DNA from: Talinum fruticosum
Lineage: Eukaryota; Streptophyta; Magnoliopsida; Caryophyllales; Talinaceae
DNA: 64,000 nt
NCBI GenBank assembly: GCA_021018815.1
Contig: JAITYX010000017.1
Span: forward strand, 4,588,001-4,652,000
Reading direction: 5' to 3'
Shown: positions 36,251-49,508 of the stretch, one piece after another
How positions within the stretch are numbered: the stretch's first letter is position 1
Layout: each line of letters starts with the position of its first letter
The notes under the pieces: model-generated
Databases searched by the model: none
Seen by the model: the letters and a program-made list of their open reading frames with translations, nothing else
Told to the model about the DNA's origin: nothing
Translations under genes and position numbers: made by a program

Positions 36251-37977
36251 TTTCAAAACTTGTGAATATAGATAATCTATACAAGGAGAGATTCGTGCAC
36301 CAATAATTTATTCAACTCGACTTCAATAGCCAATGGAGGATCAAATATTTTAAAAGAAAAAGAAATAGAAATTATATTGAGCCACACAAGCAAGCAATAA
36401 AAATTAATCTAAACTTATGAAAGAATGATAAAATCAAATTATTTTAGAATCATTTTAAGAACTCTAGTTTACTCTCGAAGATAAGCTATGGAGTAAACAA
36501 CGCATTATCAATATTTCCTCAAATTTTCTTATATTTATCACAATTATCATATGAAATTAATAATATTTAAGAAGCAAGACACTGTATGTTAGTGGTAAAG
36601 TAATTATGCATTACCATTTGTTCAAACTATTTTTTACCTAAAAGATAATTTGTTGCACCTAAGTATGAATAACTATCTAATATGTCATGAACAAATCACA
36701 AAATACATAAGCTATATTTGCTGGTGAGAGTTTCAATTGTAAGCAAAGTTCATCATAAAACATACATAACATAATTCTTATTTTATCTTTTAGAAAAATA
36801 GAGGAGGAAATAATACTAATTACAATTTCTCTTTGTTTTTTGAGGGGCGGGGGTTGGAGGAGAGGGTTCGCTTTTATTTGTCAAAATGGAAAATCAAATT
36901 ATCTGAACAATAAAGCCAATGATTAGATCCTATTTTTTTTAAAGAAAGATTTTAATCTTCTTTAACTATAATTAAATTATTATTGACTAGAAAAATAAAA
37001 AAAATTTACTTAAATCAATCTTTAATTTAGACACATCCTAGATGTCTTACATTATGATGTTATTTACGATACATTATAAAAATAGTACCAATTTGACATA
37101 TATGAAATACATGTTTCATTTTTTAAGGGTAAAAAGAACGAACGTGAAAGTTGGCTAACAAGGAAACCTACTATTTATATATAGCCATGTGTTTGTTAGG
37201 CCTTAGGCAGGATAAGGGGTAATTTGATTGGATATACCCAAAAAGAAATAAAAATAAAATCAGCATATCTCTCTCTTTCCGTTTGTTCACTAAAGAAATA
37301 CAACTAGAGATGTTCTAGTTGTCTTGTTTTATCTACTTTGTTGTTTCTTTGCCTAACAAGAAACTTGCAGATTTTTTTAATCATTAAGATAATACAAGCA
37401 AACCAGGTACTTAATTGCATCCAAAATATAAAACCTACATTTATGATTAGATAGTTAATATCTCTATGACATACCAAATTCAACAATTTCAAGGGATGCT
37501 CCGATTGTGTGTTGTATGCCACTCGTTCAAAACACTCTATGCAAGCTTGAATATTATGCCACATTCTTGCCTTGGTCTTGTCTGTTAGTCAACTCTTAAT
37601 CGTTTACTATTGGCGGATTGATCGTATTAGTTGTTTATGTTAGTTAGGTTTGTATTGATTATTTGTAGAAATAGTGTAGCAAAATTATCTATTTCACAAA
37701 AATTATGCGAGATAAAAAAGTAATTTTTAAAAAGTTACTCACAAAAGGCTACTTAAATTGTCCTCTTGCAAATAGCATTATATAGAAAAAAATTTATATA
37801 TTTGAGTATAAGTTAACTAATCAAACTCTTCAAGGGGTGGTTTGATTCAACTTGGTCAAAATGGAATGAAATCTAATATGATGGCATGAGAATTGTTTTT
37901 GATTCCTAACTACAACTGTTTGGTTCGACTTAAAATATGTATCAATAATTTTTCATATATGTTGTTTGTTACTCCAA
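36251..37977. other. AT-rich intergenic DNA
   Basis: No exon or element was recognised. Confidence 0.4.
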
Positions 37978-39380
37978 CACTACAAGTAAAACTCGCATTT
38001 AGTATTGGATAAAATCCGACGCTAAACCGACAAAATCGGACGCTAATTTAGTTCAGCGTCGGAAAAAATATGAAGCTAAACACCTCGAAGCTAAATAATT
38101 TAGCATCCGATTGAGAATTCAACGCTATTTAGCATCGGATTTAGCGTCCGATTTCATTCGACACTAATTAGCGTTGGAAGTTAGTCGGACGCCGTTAGTG
38201 TCGCATTATATCCGTTTAGCATCGGACATTTTCGACGCTAAATTTCTTCAACAATTTTCCTTAGAACATGCATTTTAGTGTCGGATAACTTAAAATTGCG
38301 TCAGATTTTTCGACTCAAATAGCATCGGTGCTCATATTAAAATGCCACTAAATTATGTCAAAATGTCAAAAATGCCACTAATTAATTTGATGATCAACGA
38401 TTGCCGTTGACTAATAATTAACGGTAAAAAATGCCACTCGACGAAATTTTGTTCGTACACGTGTCACTAGATTAGTGGTGTAGGAATAGATAAAATAAGG
38501 TATAGTGGCATTTTTGACCCGTAAAAACTAATGTAGTAGGAATCATTGATCATTAAATTAATTAGTGACATTTTTGACATTCCAAGATAATTAAGTAGCA
38601 TTTTAATCCGACCACTCGGTTTTTATCTAGACACTACATTTGTACTCATTTTGCCATAAATTTTGTAAATTTTAGCATTCCCTTTTATATATTTCCTGCA
38701 CATTTATATACATTTTCTTCATACGGATTACACTCATCCACAAATACACAAACCACCAACTTTTCAAAAAGAACCAACATTCACAACTAAGTTATAAGTC
38801 AAACAGCAAGTTCATCAAACAAACCCCTTCAAAGTTCCACATACGAGACCATCATAAGAAATTAGTTACAAAATAAGTCAAATTAGTTCAACACACAAAC
38901 CATATTAGGAAATTACTTAGAACAAGAGATCCTGTCAATTTGTGATTGGAGGTTTTGGATGAGTTTCATTACTTCTTTCATCGCCTTTTGTTAACTCTAA
39001 ACGAGTTTTCTTTGTTCATCAAGTTATTCTAGGGTTGATTTAAGTTGTGATTGTAAATGAGAATAGGTCGAGAAATTGTAGGTAGCATCTGCAGGGGATG
39101 TGGAGGGAGTAGATTTCTCATAGAACATTGTCGCGCAGCTTACCCAATCTGTAGATGATTGATTTTTCACTCCATCCACCCAATACCTCATAGTAGAGGT
39201 TCTCTCCTCTCGGTATTCCCTCCTCAATACGACGCTCAACTCTTAGTATCTCATATTTTTTCTACAATAAGATCCAAATAATGAGAATTTGGCCATGCAA
39301 CGTATATTCTAAGAGACGTCAAAATATGAATGGATCGGGAGAGATTAGCCATGCAATAATAGCGAGTTTTTTTAGTAGTG
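37978..39380. mobile_element. Non-autonomous CACTA (En/Spm) DNA transposon, 1.4 kb, with target duplications
   Basis: The left end CACTACAAGTAAAACTCGC and the right end GCGAGTTTTTTTAGTAGTG are inverted repeats, and both flanks carry the same 3-base target duplication CAA (37975-37977 and 39381-39383). Subterminal repeats of the AGCGTCGG/CCGACGCT type crowd the first 350 bases. On the minus strand, 38930-39239 retains a fragment of an element-encoded protein (MRYWVDGVKNQSSTDWVSC, then a coiled-coil-like stretch KAMKEVMKLIQNLQSQIDRI after stops). There is no transposase, so it would need help in trans. Confidence 0.88.
38337..38606. mobile_element. MITE nested inside the CACTA element, about 270 bp
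   Basis: The left arm AAAATGCCACTAAATTATGT, AATGTCAAAAATGCCACTAA and TTAATTTGATGATCAA is the inverted copy of the right arm ending TTGATCATTAAATTAATTAG, TGACATTTTTGACATT and TAATTAAGTAGCATTTT. The arms are about 65 bases. The target duplication is unclear (TTA/TAA). Confidence 0.75.
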
Positions 39381-39740
39381 CAAGTATTAAGCTTGACTTT
39401 TTCAATTCTTTTTTAATAATTTTTTTAGTAATGTAGTTTAACCTTTTTTGTTTCAAATATATGTACATTTCATATCACCATCACTCCAAAAGCTCACATT
39501 TATATAGTAAAGCATGATTAATCACTTTGGGTAGATATAACAGTAGCAACAAACACATACTCAGTAATTACCAATCATAGCCTAAGCATACTTAGGATCT
39601 TAAATCATATAAAATTATATCATATTCTTCACAAAATTAAATTTCATAGGGTATAAAAATCAAGCATAAAGATAGGCGGATGCAACTATACTTAATTGGA
39701 ATATGAAGAAAAAGGGCACCATGCTAGTTGAAGAAGAAGA

Positions 39741-39742
<2 letters not shown>

Positions 39743-39787
<45 letters not shown>
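39743..39787 (+). repeat. (AT)n microsatellite, about 22 units
   Basis: An uninterrupted AT run about 1 kb upstream of the TRAF gene start. Confidence 0.97.
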
Positions 39788-39789
<2 letters not shown>

Positions 39790-40777
39790 CCATACATTAT
39801 GGTTGACTAAACCTTTTAAAATTTGATTGTGAATTAAAAATAAAAAATATGGACCAAACACATTATATTTATAGACGATTTCATCTCACACTCAACTCAA
39901 TATTTGATACACCAAACACTACCTAAAGAGCTCAAAACCACTCAAACATACCACTCAAACAATTTTCTTTTAAAAAACTATTCAACAAGTTTGCCAAACA
40001 TACCCTTTCTTTTCCCATATCAAATCTTAAGGTACTACATAGAAAATGTGTGGGTGGTTATTTATTATCTTAATTGTGAATCAAATAAGATCACTGATTT
40101 TAGCATTAACACTTGACAATGAATTTATCATGTTTGTAGTCATAATTATTTATTGTTCCTTTTCATTTTTCAAATAATTTTATTCTAAAAACTATTACTA
40201 TAAAAATTATTTTATAATCTATAGTCCCGGATCACGATATAATCTTTGACCACTGGCTGTTGCCATATTGCATTACATTATATTATATTATAATTATAAT
40301 TTATACTTCAACCAAACGCTGCGTAAGGTTTATTTGGGCCGAACCCAAGTTTCGTGAAATAGGCTTGATGAGGCGGCCCAAAGATTTAAGAAGCAAAAAA
40401 CGGGAGCGTGCAATACACTGTTTTTATGGCGCGTCAAGTAAAAAAAAGGGATGAATGAAAACTTGAGTATAGAAGTAGAATTTTTGGTTGCAACAACCAA
40501 CGCTCAAAACGATTATCACATTTATTTAACGTGTTCCCTTCCAAAAATCACAGTCTCTTTCTCTATCTCTGTCTCTCTCTCTGTAGGTTGGGCAGGTGTG
40601 TCCGATCGCACTCGCAAATTCGATTTCTGGCTTAAATTTCATCGTAATCTTTTGTTTTTTCCGTACTTTTTCTGTATATTCTTGCTGTAATTTGCCTTTT
40701 TTTCTTGTCGGCAGGTATATAATAAATTGGAAATTTGTGTTGATTGAGGGGTTTTTCTGATTTTGGATTGAGAAATC
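39788..40777 (+). promoter_or_regulatory. Upstream region and leader of the TRAF-type zinc-finger gene
   Basis: The region is AT-rich on the left. A CT-rich tract (40553-40584) of the kind common in plant leaders lies about 200 bases before the ATG. The exact start and any leader intron cannot be set. Confidence 0.4.
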
Positions 40778-43700
40778 ATGTCTATGGTGTCCGAGGAAAC
40801 CACTAGCATCTGCGGGCACTGGTAATATTCTCTCTCACCCCCTTTTTGATTGTGTTAGGATGGGCTCCAGTGGATTGTTCATTGGAATTGATTGTACTCT
40901 TCGTGATCATGATCATGTCCTTCTGCTGTTCGAGATAGCTGAATTTAGTCGTATGAGTTATTGCATTGGTGAAAAGAAGCATTTTCTTTAGGGTTAGTTT
41001 GTGGGAATTGGGAAAAGATACCAAAACTTCTATATAGGAAAAGTTCAAAGTTGGGTTAATCGATGGTTAAATCTAAACATATTTTTAGGCGGCTCTAGAG
41101 CTAAATTTGATATAATAAAGAGACATTGGGATTTTTTATGGCGTTCTTGGTATTGGGAAAGGTAAGATGTGGTGGTGAATCATGCCCACTTGGTGGTGAA
41201 AAGTTTTTGTTAAAATTTGTAGTGTTTCCTCTTTGGTTGGTGGATTGTATTCTGAATTTTGATGGGTTGGAGTTCTCTGTTTGTGCGTGTGATTTTTCTT
41301 TTCCCAGTAATAGAGCTATCCCGTCGACAAACATCGATTTGCATTATGCACACTGCTCTCGCAATCTTGAAAAATGCAAAGTTTGTGGTGATATGATCCC
41401 GAGGAAGCATGCGGAGGAACATTATCTTAGTACTCATGCTCCGGTAAATGTTTATTCTTCATGGATTTCTGTTGGCAATATAGGCTTTTCTTGTTGGAAA
41501 TATATGTTTATGTATATGGTTACACTGTATTAGATAACATTATTTTAATTTGCCTACTTTTTCCATTAAGGATAGTTGTGCCAAATTGAAGGTGCTTCGC
41601 TGAAAAGTCATAGGATATTTTGGTGTATTCCTATTAGACTGGAGGCAGATATGTAATTGACCCAAGGTTCACTTTAGGTGTTATGACCTGAACACGGTTC
41701 AAAGCTGAACTCAAGTGCATTGTTAAAGAGGGTAGGAAAGAGGATTAAGTAGAACAAAGTAGTAGTAGGACTAGGGGAGAGGAACAAGAAGAAGACAAAA
41801 TAGTTGTAGGACAGGAGTAAAGGGAATAGGGAGAGAGTTTAGAGAGAACAGTAATGCCTGTCTGTTCGTCCACTGGGGTGTTATCATTCGCACTTCTAAG
41901 TGCAACTAGGCTGTCAGATTAGATCCTTGAAAGGAAACTATGAAAAGCACATATTACATTACTATGTTTCATTTTCTTCCCCAGTGTAGTATATCTTATG
42001 AACTTTAATATTTTCTCACTGGTTAGTGACTTTCCTAAACAGCATCTTAACTTGCTAGCTAAATCTAGCTATGGTATCCTCTTAGTATGCAATATTTAAA
42101 ATAAAATCTATAATATCTCGCACATTGAATACTGTTTTAGAGTTCCACATTTCTTTACAAAGCTTGTATCCTATAGAATTCCGTTATGAATCATGGTTAG
42201 CTTGGACTGATACGAGGTTGGTTTACTTCATAGAAGCTCCTCAGGAATTGTGCGAGGACAAAACATGTTAGGAAAGTTTTGCAATGTTTGTGGAACTGGT
42301 TGTTTGCTTTAAAGTAGTATGCTGTATGTACTACTGTGAGTATCCCCAGAATGAAGGTGGATTAAGAACCCCCCCAGTGTGAGCGGTGTTGTAACAGGAT
42401 ATATGCTTGGGTGCTTGAGGGGGGTGGTGACCTCTCACTCACTTCTTTTAGGTAGCACCTCGGTGATAACCCCATCTTTTCATCATCCATCATGGGCTTT
42501 TTTCCCTTCTCCTATCAAATTTTTTTCCTGTGTCACTTGGACTTGGGTACTAGTATGTGGATATGTGTCCATGTGTTGGACATGGGTATTTTCAAGTAGT
42601 TTTCGGGATGTTTAGTCTAAATTGAAGCGTCCATGTAATGATAGGGTGGGTGTTAGTAGTGACTAACTTCTTGTAGGATATATGAATGCTTACCTTGACA
42701 CTTTGATGTCAGACTTGTGGCTCCCAGTTGCAGCATACCATAAAAAACTGTACAGAAGTCTTGTGCTTTTTTGAAAACCCCTTTTTTGTTGGGAAGTTTC
42801 TTGGAGGGAGTATTCTTGAAATTAAGTGCAGAGAATGATTCAGATATTACTCACAGAAGGTTTCATGTGCAAAAAGGAACTAGAGTGTCCTGGAGATCTT
42901 CTCTTGCATTGTGAGAAAGCGGAGAATTGGCCTTTAGTTGCTACTTACAGATCTGTTGGCTAGGGAGTTCGTAAGGATGGTAGTGAAGAAGATTTTTTTT
43001 TTTATTTTATTTTATTTTTTTAATAGTGGGAGTCCTTATAGAAGTGGGCTCAGATGATGATTTTATTTGGAGGTGCATTTGGAAGGAAAGTAATTGATGG
43101 GTAGCAGATGGCAAAGCTAAGCTTTGCCTTATCACTGAGTTCAAACTTACATTTTTGAGAATTCTGCAGTGTCAAGGTTAAATTCTTTAGCTTTGAGCAA
43201 TATGTAACTGTTTTGGATTTTAGATGATATCATTTATGAAAGTTTGAGGGTATGATGATTTTTGTATTTTCCTTGTTTGTACTTAAATTGCATCCTCTTG
43301 GTATCCTGTTAGTGTACTGTTTGATCATTTGGTAAAATAAAAGACAGAGAGAGGAAAAATTATGTAATGCAATAATCTTGTGATAGTCGTCGACTCATTA
43401 TGATAAATTTTGGGTTGGTGGTTGGTATATTGATTGCTTATTGTCATTGGAAAGGGAAAGTAAGGAACTAGTATCATGGTTCAAAGGCGACGTGAAGACC
43501 ATTATAGCAAAGTGGGTGCTTTGGGCAATTTTGGGGTTATGATTTAGAGGAAATGTATGGTTTTTTTTCCAAATATTCAATTTGATCACAAGAATAACAA
43601 CCCTGGATCTAGCCAAGATTTGAACTATTTCATGTCAAAATCCCAGCTATTCTCTTTACTATACTAGCAAATTGACCTCACCTTTTGACGTAAGTCAACC

Positions 43701-46700
43701 GCTAGAAAAATGGATAAAAAGTAGGTGTGGTTGGGCCTAGTATAAGACTAATTAGCCATCAAGAGGTCAGTGACAACCAAAACCCACCAAACTAACCACT
43801 CGTAACATTTGATCATGACTAATCAAATATTAAATCTAGCTAGCAGCCAAACAAATAAACATGAACTAGAGAAAAAAAAAAAAACGAATCTAACAAGCAT
43901 AAATCAAACTAATAAATATGAAATAATAATAAAAACTAAAGATCTAAACTAATCATAATCTAAACTAATATTAATCTAACAAAATAACCAAACATAAAAC
44001 TTGAATTAAAGAGAGGGAAAGAAAAAATTAGCTATTTATAAATTTGAAAGCTCTAAAATCTACAATCTTGAGTCAAAATCAAATCTAAACTAACCTAAGC
44101 TACCTAATTTATTCTCCCCTAATGGGGTTTCCTAACCCTAAATCGAGCCCTAGAAGAACAGCCAAAAGCTCACCCAAAAAATCAGCTTAAATGCCATGAG
44201 GCTGGGTGTGACACGATCTTGTCATGTGACACGGCTATCTATGTCACCCCTCAGCCTCACAGATCAACACAAGCGACCCATGTGGTCCAGAAAAACGGGT
44301 TGACATGGCCCTTCTTACTGAACACGATCAAGCCGTGCCAAGGGCTGGCTGGGCTGTCTCTGGGCTTCTTGGGGGAGATTATGGACTGTGCGAGGCAGTA
44401 TGTGGATGTGAATGTCTGGTTGCCTTGAGCATGAACGTCCACAAGATCCTCGGAAAGTTCACAATAGGTAACGGAACTTACAGAAGACCATGGCATGAGC
44501 ATCTATGTATGAGCTTGCGTAATTGACGTAGATAGTTCACGTGCTTCCAGCAATTCCACCTTGGAAATGATCCGGGTTGCGGATTATATTCAAGGTAAAT
44601 GTTCTGAAGCTTCGTCAAATGACCAGGCTTGAACTTCTGAGGCTCCACTTGCTGATTTTAATTGTTTTGCTCCAACTTTCCGCCACTTGCTTGGTTTAAG
44701 TTATTTCCTACAAAATCAAATTAAAGCAAGTAAAAATCTTTAAATTATGTTATTTACGAGCCAAAATCTAGATAAATAAGGGTGTAAAATATGTAATATT
44801 TGGACTAAACACATTTCATTGTGGAGGTGGATGAGCTTGAGCTTATGCGAGCAAGAACAAGCTTTTATTCACATTTAATGATGCAAGAATATGCTGATTA
44901 ACTTTTGACTTTATGTTTTTTAATGTATTTCTGAGTAAATGTTCCTTTCCTTTTCTCTGCGCTAGGGAATGCTTAGTTGTTGAAACTAAAGATCCAAATA
45001 TGTGTGAGGTGGGGTAAAGGTGAAACAATATGTGTGAGCTTGTGCTTAGTTGTTGAGCTAGATGATGAGGAATAGGCTTAATGTTATCTTCATTGCTTGA
45101 AGATCTTGGATTGATGCTAGATTGCTCTCCACAAGGTGAAGGGGCTTATCCCACTACTAATGTAATTCCACATACTATTTTGAACTTCGTTTCCATAAAA
45201 GTGAAAATTTCTCTATAAATTGTGGTTTTAGAGGAACTGAAACGCTATATAGTAGGGATATTTTAACAAAAGTTCTTTAAAGAGTTCTATGACCAAGGGG
45301 TGATTGATGGGAGCCTGAATTAAGTTTATAACCTTAGTGCCCAAGAAGGATCTTTCATTCATGTTGAAGTTCTGCCCTGTCTCTTAATTTATAACATTTT
45401 TGACTAAGTTGCTTTTGGAAAGATTAGGTGCAATGTTATTGACTATTGTCTTTGCAGTACATATTTAGATGCCTTTCCTAGGAGTATCATACTCCTAGCA
45501 GTATGTGCTCCTAGATGCCATATTTATATGTTTTCCTCAGTGTATTTGCCATATAAGATAGTTTTTAACAGACATGCTTAGATGACTCATAGGAGTAAGT
45601 ACTCTTGAGGAGTATGATATAGAAATTGGATATCTAATGAGGTGGTGCATGATGTTAGGAAGAGATAGGACAGGGGAATTGTTTTAAAATTTGATTTGAG
45701 AAGGCCTTTAACAAATTAGCCGAAGCTTCCTTTGATAGGGATCTAAGCTGTAAAGAGTTTGGTAGACAGAAAGAAAGGATTTAACGGCAAACTTCTCTGG
45801 CTTTGTTTTAATTTTTTGGTAATTGGCCACCAGGAAGCTTGTTTTGGCCGTTCAAGAGAGCACACTTCTAGGATTCTTTTTGTCCCTTCTTTTACACATT
45901 GATGGTGTTTATCTTCACCAAGGGTTCAAAATGCGGTTTCATACACGATTATGGTAATGGGTGCAGGGTATGGCAGAATTGCTCCAATGTGTAGCATATT
46001 GCGGTTATCATGGAGGGAAAACTCGGTTGTCTCAACTTCAAAACCTTTCTGATGCAACTGTTTCGTCGTGTGGTGGCCTCATTTTGAATCCGTGGGCTTT
46101 ACAGTTATGTTGTCTTGGGTAATGAGTGTAAGGGACACTGGATGGGTGCAGATGAGGCAGTCATTCCATATTGTAGTTTATGAATGATGCTATGTTGTTC
46201 TATTCTGATGAGCTGGAAAGTTGAGGACTTTGCTTGCTTTTGGGAGTTTTCTTGCCTCATGGCAAATCTTGGGACTAATTTGGTTAAGTCTAGTGAGATG
46301 GGCATTAATTTGAGTCTTTTTCCAGGATTACTTTGTGGCAAAGTATTTGATTTCTAGAATTTTTAGTCAATGTCCAGATATTACTAAAGTTCTGGAACCC
46401 AAACCTGTTCCTAAAAGACCTCAGTGAACCTCTCTCTCTCCTTTGTTTTTTTTTAATTTAAGGTTTAGGGGGAGCTTTGCTTGCAGAGCAAGGCTACCTA
46501 CATCTAGATTTTTTCAAGCCCCACAAAGGTGGAACCCAATTGGGGGTTGTTAGGGGCACGGTGGTTTCAAGCACGTACTACATGCTCAAGCTACAAACTC
46601 CTATAACCCCGAATTTGTTGTTCCTTCCTATTTTTGTATTTTAGTTAGAAGAGAAAACTGATTAGTGTTCATTGACAACTAGTCCAGACAAACAAGTCGC

Positions 46701-49461
46701 CTCATTACCAATATTGAAGTACCTCCTTTTTGTGTTCTTGTAACTCGAAATTATGATTGTGGTCCTTTTCATCCTACAGCACAAGGGGTTAAAAAGGAGT
46801 GCTTCCAGATCACAGTGAATAATTTAGACTTGAATTGATTAAAGGCGAGGTTTCATGCAAGCAAATCTCTGCAAACAAGTGATATTATAATTCTGAACAA
46901 GTTGTACTTGTAGACATTGATCCATGGTGTACTGCTTTTTGTTGAACAGGTAGCATGTTCACTATGCAGTGAAACAATGGACCGTGAAATTTTGGATGTG
47001 CATAAAGGTGAAAATTGTCCCCAGAGGATTGCAACATGTGAATACTGCGAATTTCCTTTGCCTGCCATTGATCTGTTTGAACATCAGGTGGGTTACTTTT
47101 GAACAAGTTCACAATTGAAACGTATTTGATTCGGTGCCTCATAGTTGTACTTTTTGATTCTTTATTTTCAGGAAGTATGTGGGAATCGGACAGAATATTG
47201 TCATCGCTGTGGCAGGTACATTAGATTGCGTGATCGGTATGTGCATGAAACAACATGCAATGGTGTTCCTGACAGTTCTACAGGCCCTTCCAGGTAACAA
47301 TCAAAACTTTTCTTGTTGGAATGGTTTAGTAGATCCACTTAGTTACAGTTGAGTGGCTAAAAGTATGGTCTTTGTCAGTGTGGTGGGCAGTTTGCCATCC
47401 CCTCTTACCCCCCAAACAAAATCTCCTATTCATCCACGCATCCCCATTTTGAAAAGATAACTAAAGTAAATTAATCAATAAATAAAATCTGTCTTTGAAT
47501 GTTGGACTTCTTTTAGTTTGCATCTATGTACTGCGTACAATTATGTGAGTGCCTCTTGATGTTTTGCCTATGGTAGTATTTAGCTATCTAGCCCTGTAAT
47601 TTCATAACTCCCCCTCTTTAAAATTTCACTCTTCTTTAGAAAAGAAGGATGTATTTGCTGCCTGCCTAATGGAACATGAGAAACAAAAAGGACAATTTTG
47701 TGAAGCATATGATTTAGAGCCTGTTCGAACTTACATACAAAACACATATAAACATAAACATAAACGAACATAAACGAGCAAAAGGAACATAAACGAATAG
47801 AAATGAACATAAACGAATAGAAATGATTTGTTAAAATAAGAAAGGAACGAACATAAACGAACATAAAAGAACATAAACGAACATGAAAAAACAGAAACAA
47901 ACATAAAAGAACATAAAAGAACATAAACGAACATAAACGAACATAAAAGAGCATAAACGAACATAAACGAGCATAAAACATAAATAAATTATGTTTTTTA
48001 TGTAAAGTCGAACATGCCTTAGTGCATTCTAATCTGAATTTGAATAAATTGTACCGTTGTGACTGGTACATTCGTTCAGCACCAGTTAAAAGGAATGCGG
48101 AGCACTTGTGAATATTGGCATTAGATGTGACCTTCTCCTTTGCAATGTTATGTTACATGGTCAAGATATTGATTTAACATTTGATCTGTGCTGCTTTATG
48201 GATCAACAATCCTCCACTTAGGATTCCTATGCAGCAGCTGGTTTGAGATCTTCATTTGTTTCCTATCAACCCCTCCCCCAAAAAGTTGTCAATTGCCTCA
48301 TCCATGTGGCTCCAGCATTATTGTCCTAACCAGCATGTTGCACAAGTGGCTTATTGGATTTGATGATAATACCAACTGTAATTGCACTTGCTCTTCATTT
48401 AGTCCATGTTGCACAAGTGGCTTATTGGATTTGATGATAATACCAACTGTAATTGCACTTGCTCTTCATTTAGTCTTATCATCTGTATTCAGCCATTTGG
48501 TATTAGCAAGTTGAATGCATTAGAATAGGCATTAAGATTTCTGCTTTCTGTTTTTCAATTGAGAGCTTAGTTCAGTTAAGAACTTTATCTTCAAAGGGAA
48601 TGGCATCGTTACAATCTCACCTACTTTGAAATGTGAGTTGCTCTCAGAGTATCTCACAACAGTAATTGCTTCTCGTGGGTTACTTTGCACCAAATGGATA
48701 TCTTCAACTTTTCATTGAAGAGTGGAATCTCAAATATAGGTGTTTTCTTTGCTGTAGCCAAGGCCTGTTGCTTTTCCTGGAGGATGACATTGTGAAACAG
48801 TGACATGGAGAATGAATGCAGACTCGCACATTAGGGCAATTTTCTTTCTTATAACCTTAGTAGAGCAAAATTAGGACATTAGGATTAACATGGGTTGTGA
48901 TTTGGACAGTCAGCATTCAACAACCTCTCCCTACATCCACAACCTATGCTAAAGGAAACTTGTGAAAATCCTCCTTAATTTGTCCATTGTATGGTTAACC
49001 CTAACAAAGGGAATCCTATTAGCGACCTCTCAGGGTGTCACTCTCCATATGAGTCACACATGACTGACTGACGAATTAGAGATTTGATGAACAAACCCAA
49101 CTTGGATGGGAAGACTATAAGCTTGTTTAGTGGCCTAAAACTTCCAGAAGACAGTTTGTACATGCATGCCTATACTATGAAGCTTTTTTTCTTTCACCTC
49201 AGAGGCACGGGAAGGAAAACTCCATCTGAGGTTGTGTTTAATGGATGGGACTTTTGTTGAGCTGGTGGGTCTAGGATTTGCGAAGAGGATAAGGACCTAT
49301 TTGATGACAATACCAACTGAAATTGCATCCCCTGGGAACTTCTGTTGTGGAAAAGAGGATTGAAGGAAAGTTAACTGAATTCTGGAAGATAAGATTCGGT
49401 GGTGCATGTGAGGAAAGGAATCTGAGAATTAAGGCAAAGCTATGTTGAATTCATGCGTGGA

Positions 49462-49508
<47 letters not shown>

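Noticed and set aside
41126..41533. 135-codon ORF over exon 2 of the TRAF-type gene
   Set aside because: Only 41308-41443 is coding; the rest is intron read-through in the same frame.
47580..48071. 163-codon minus-strand ORF with repeated Phe/Tyr/Cys/Val pattern
   Set aside because: It is the mirror of the 10-bp minisatellite; periodicity of the DNA, not selection, keeps it open.
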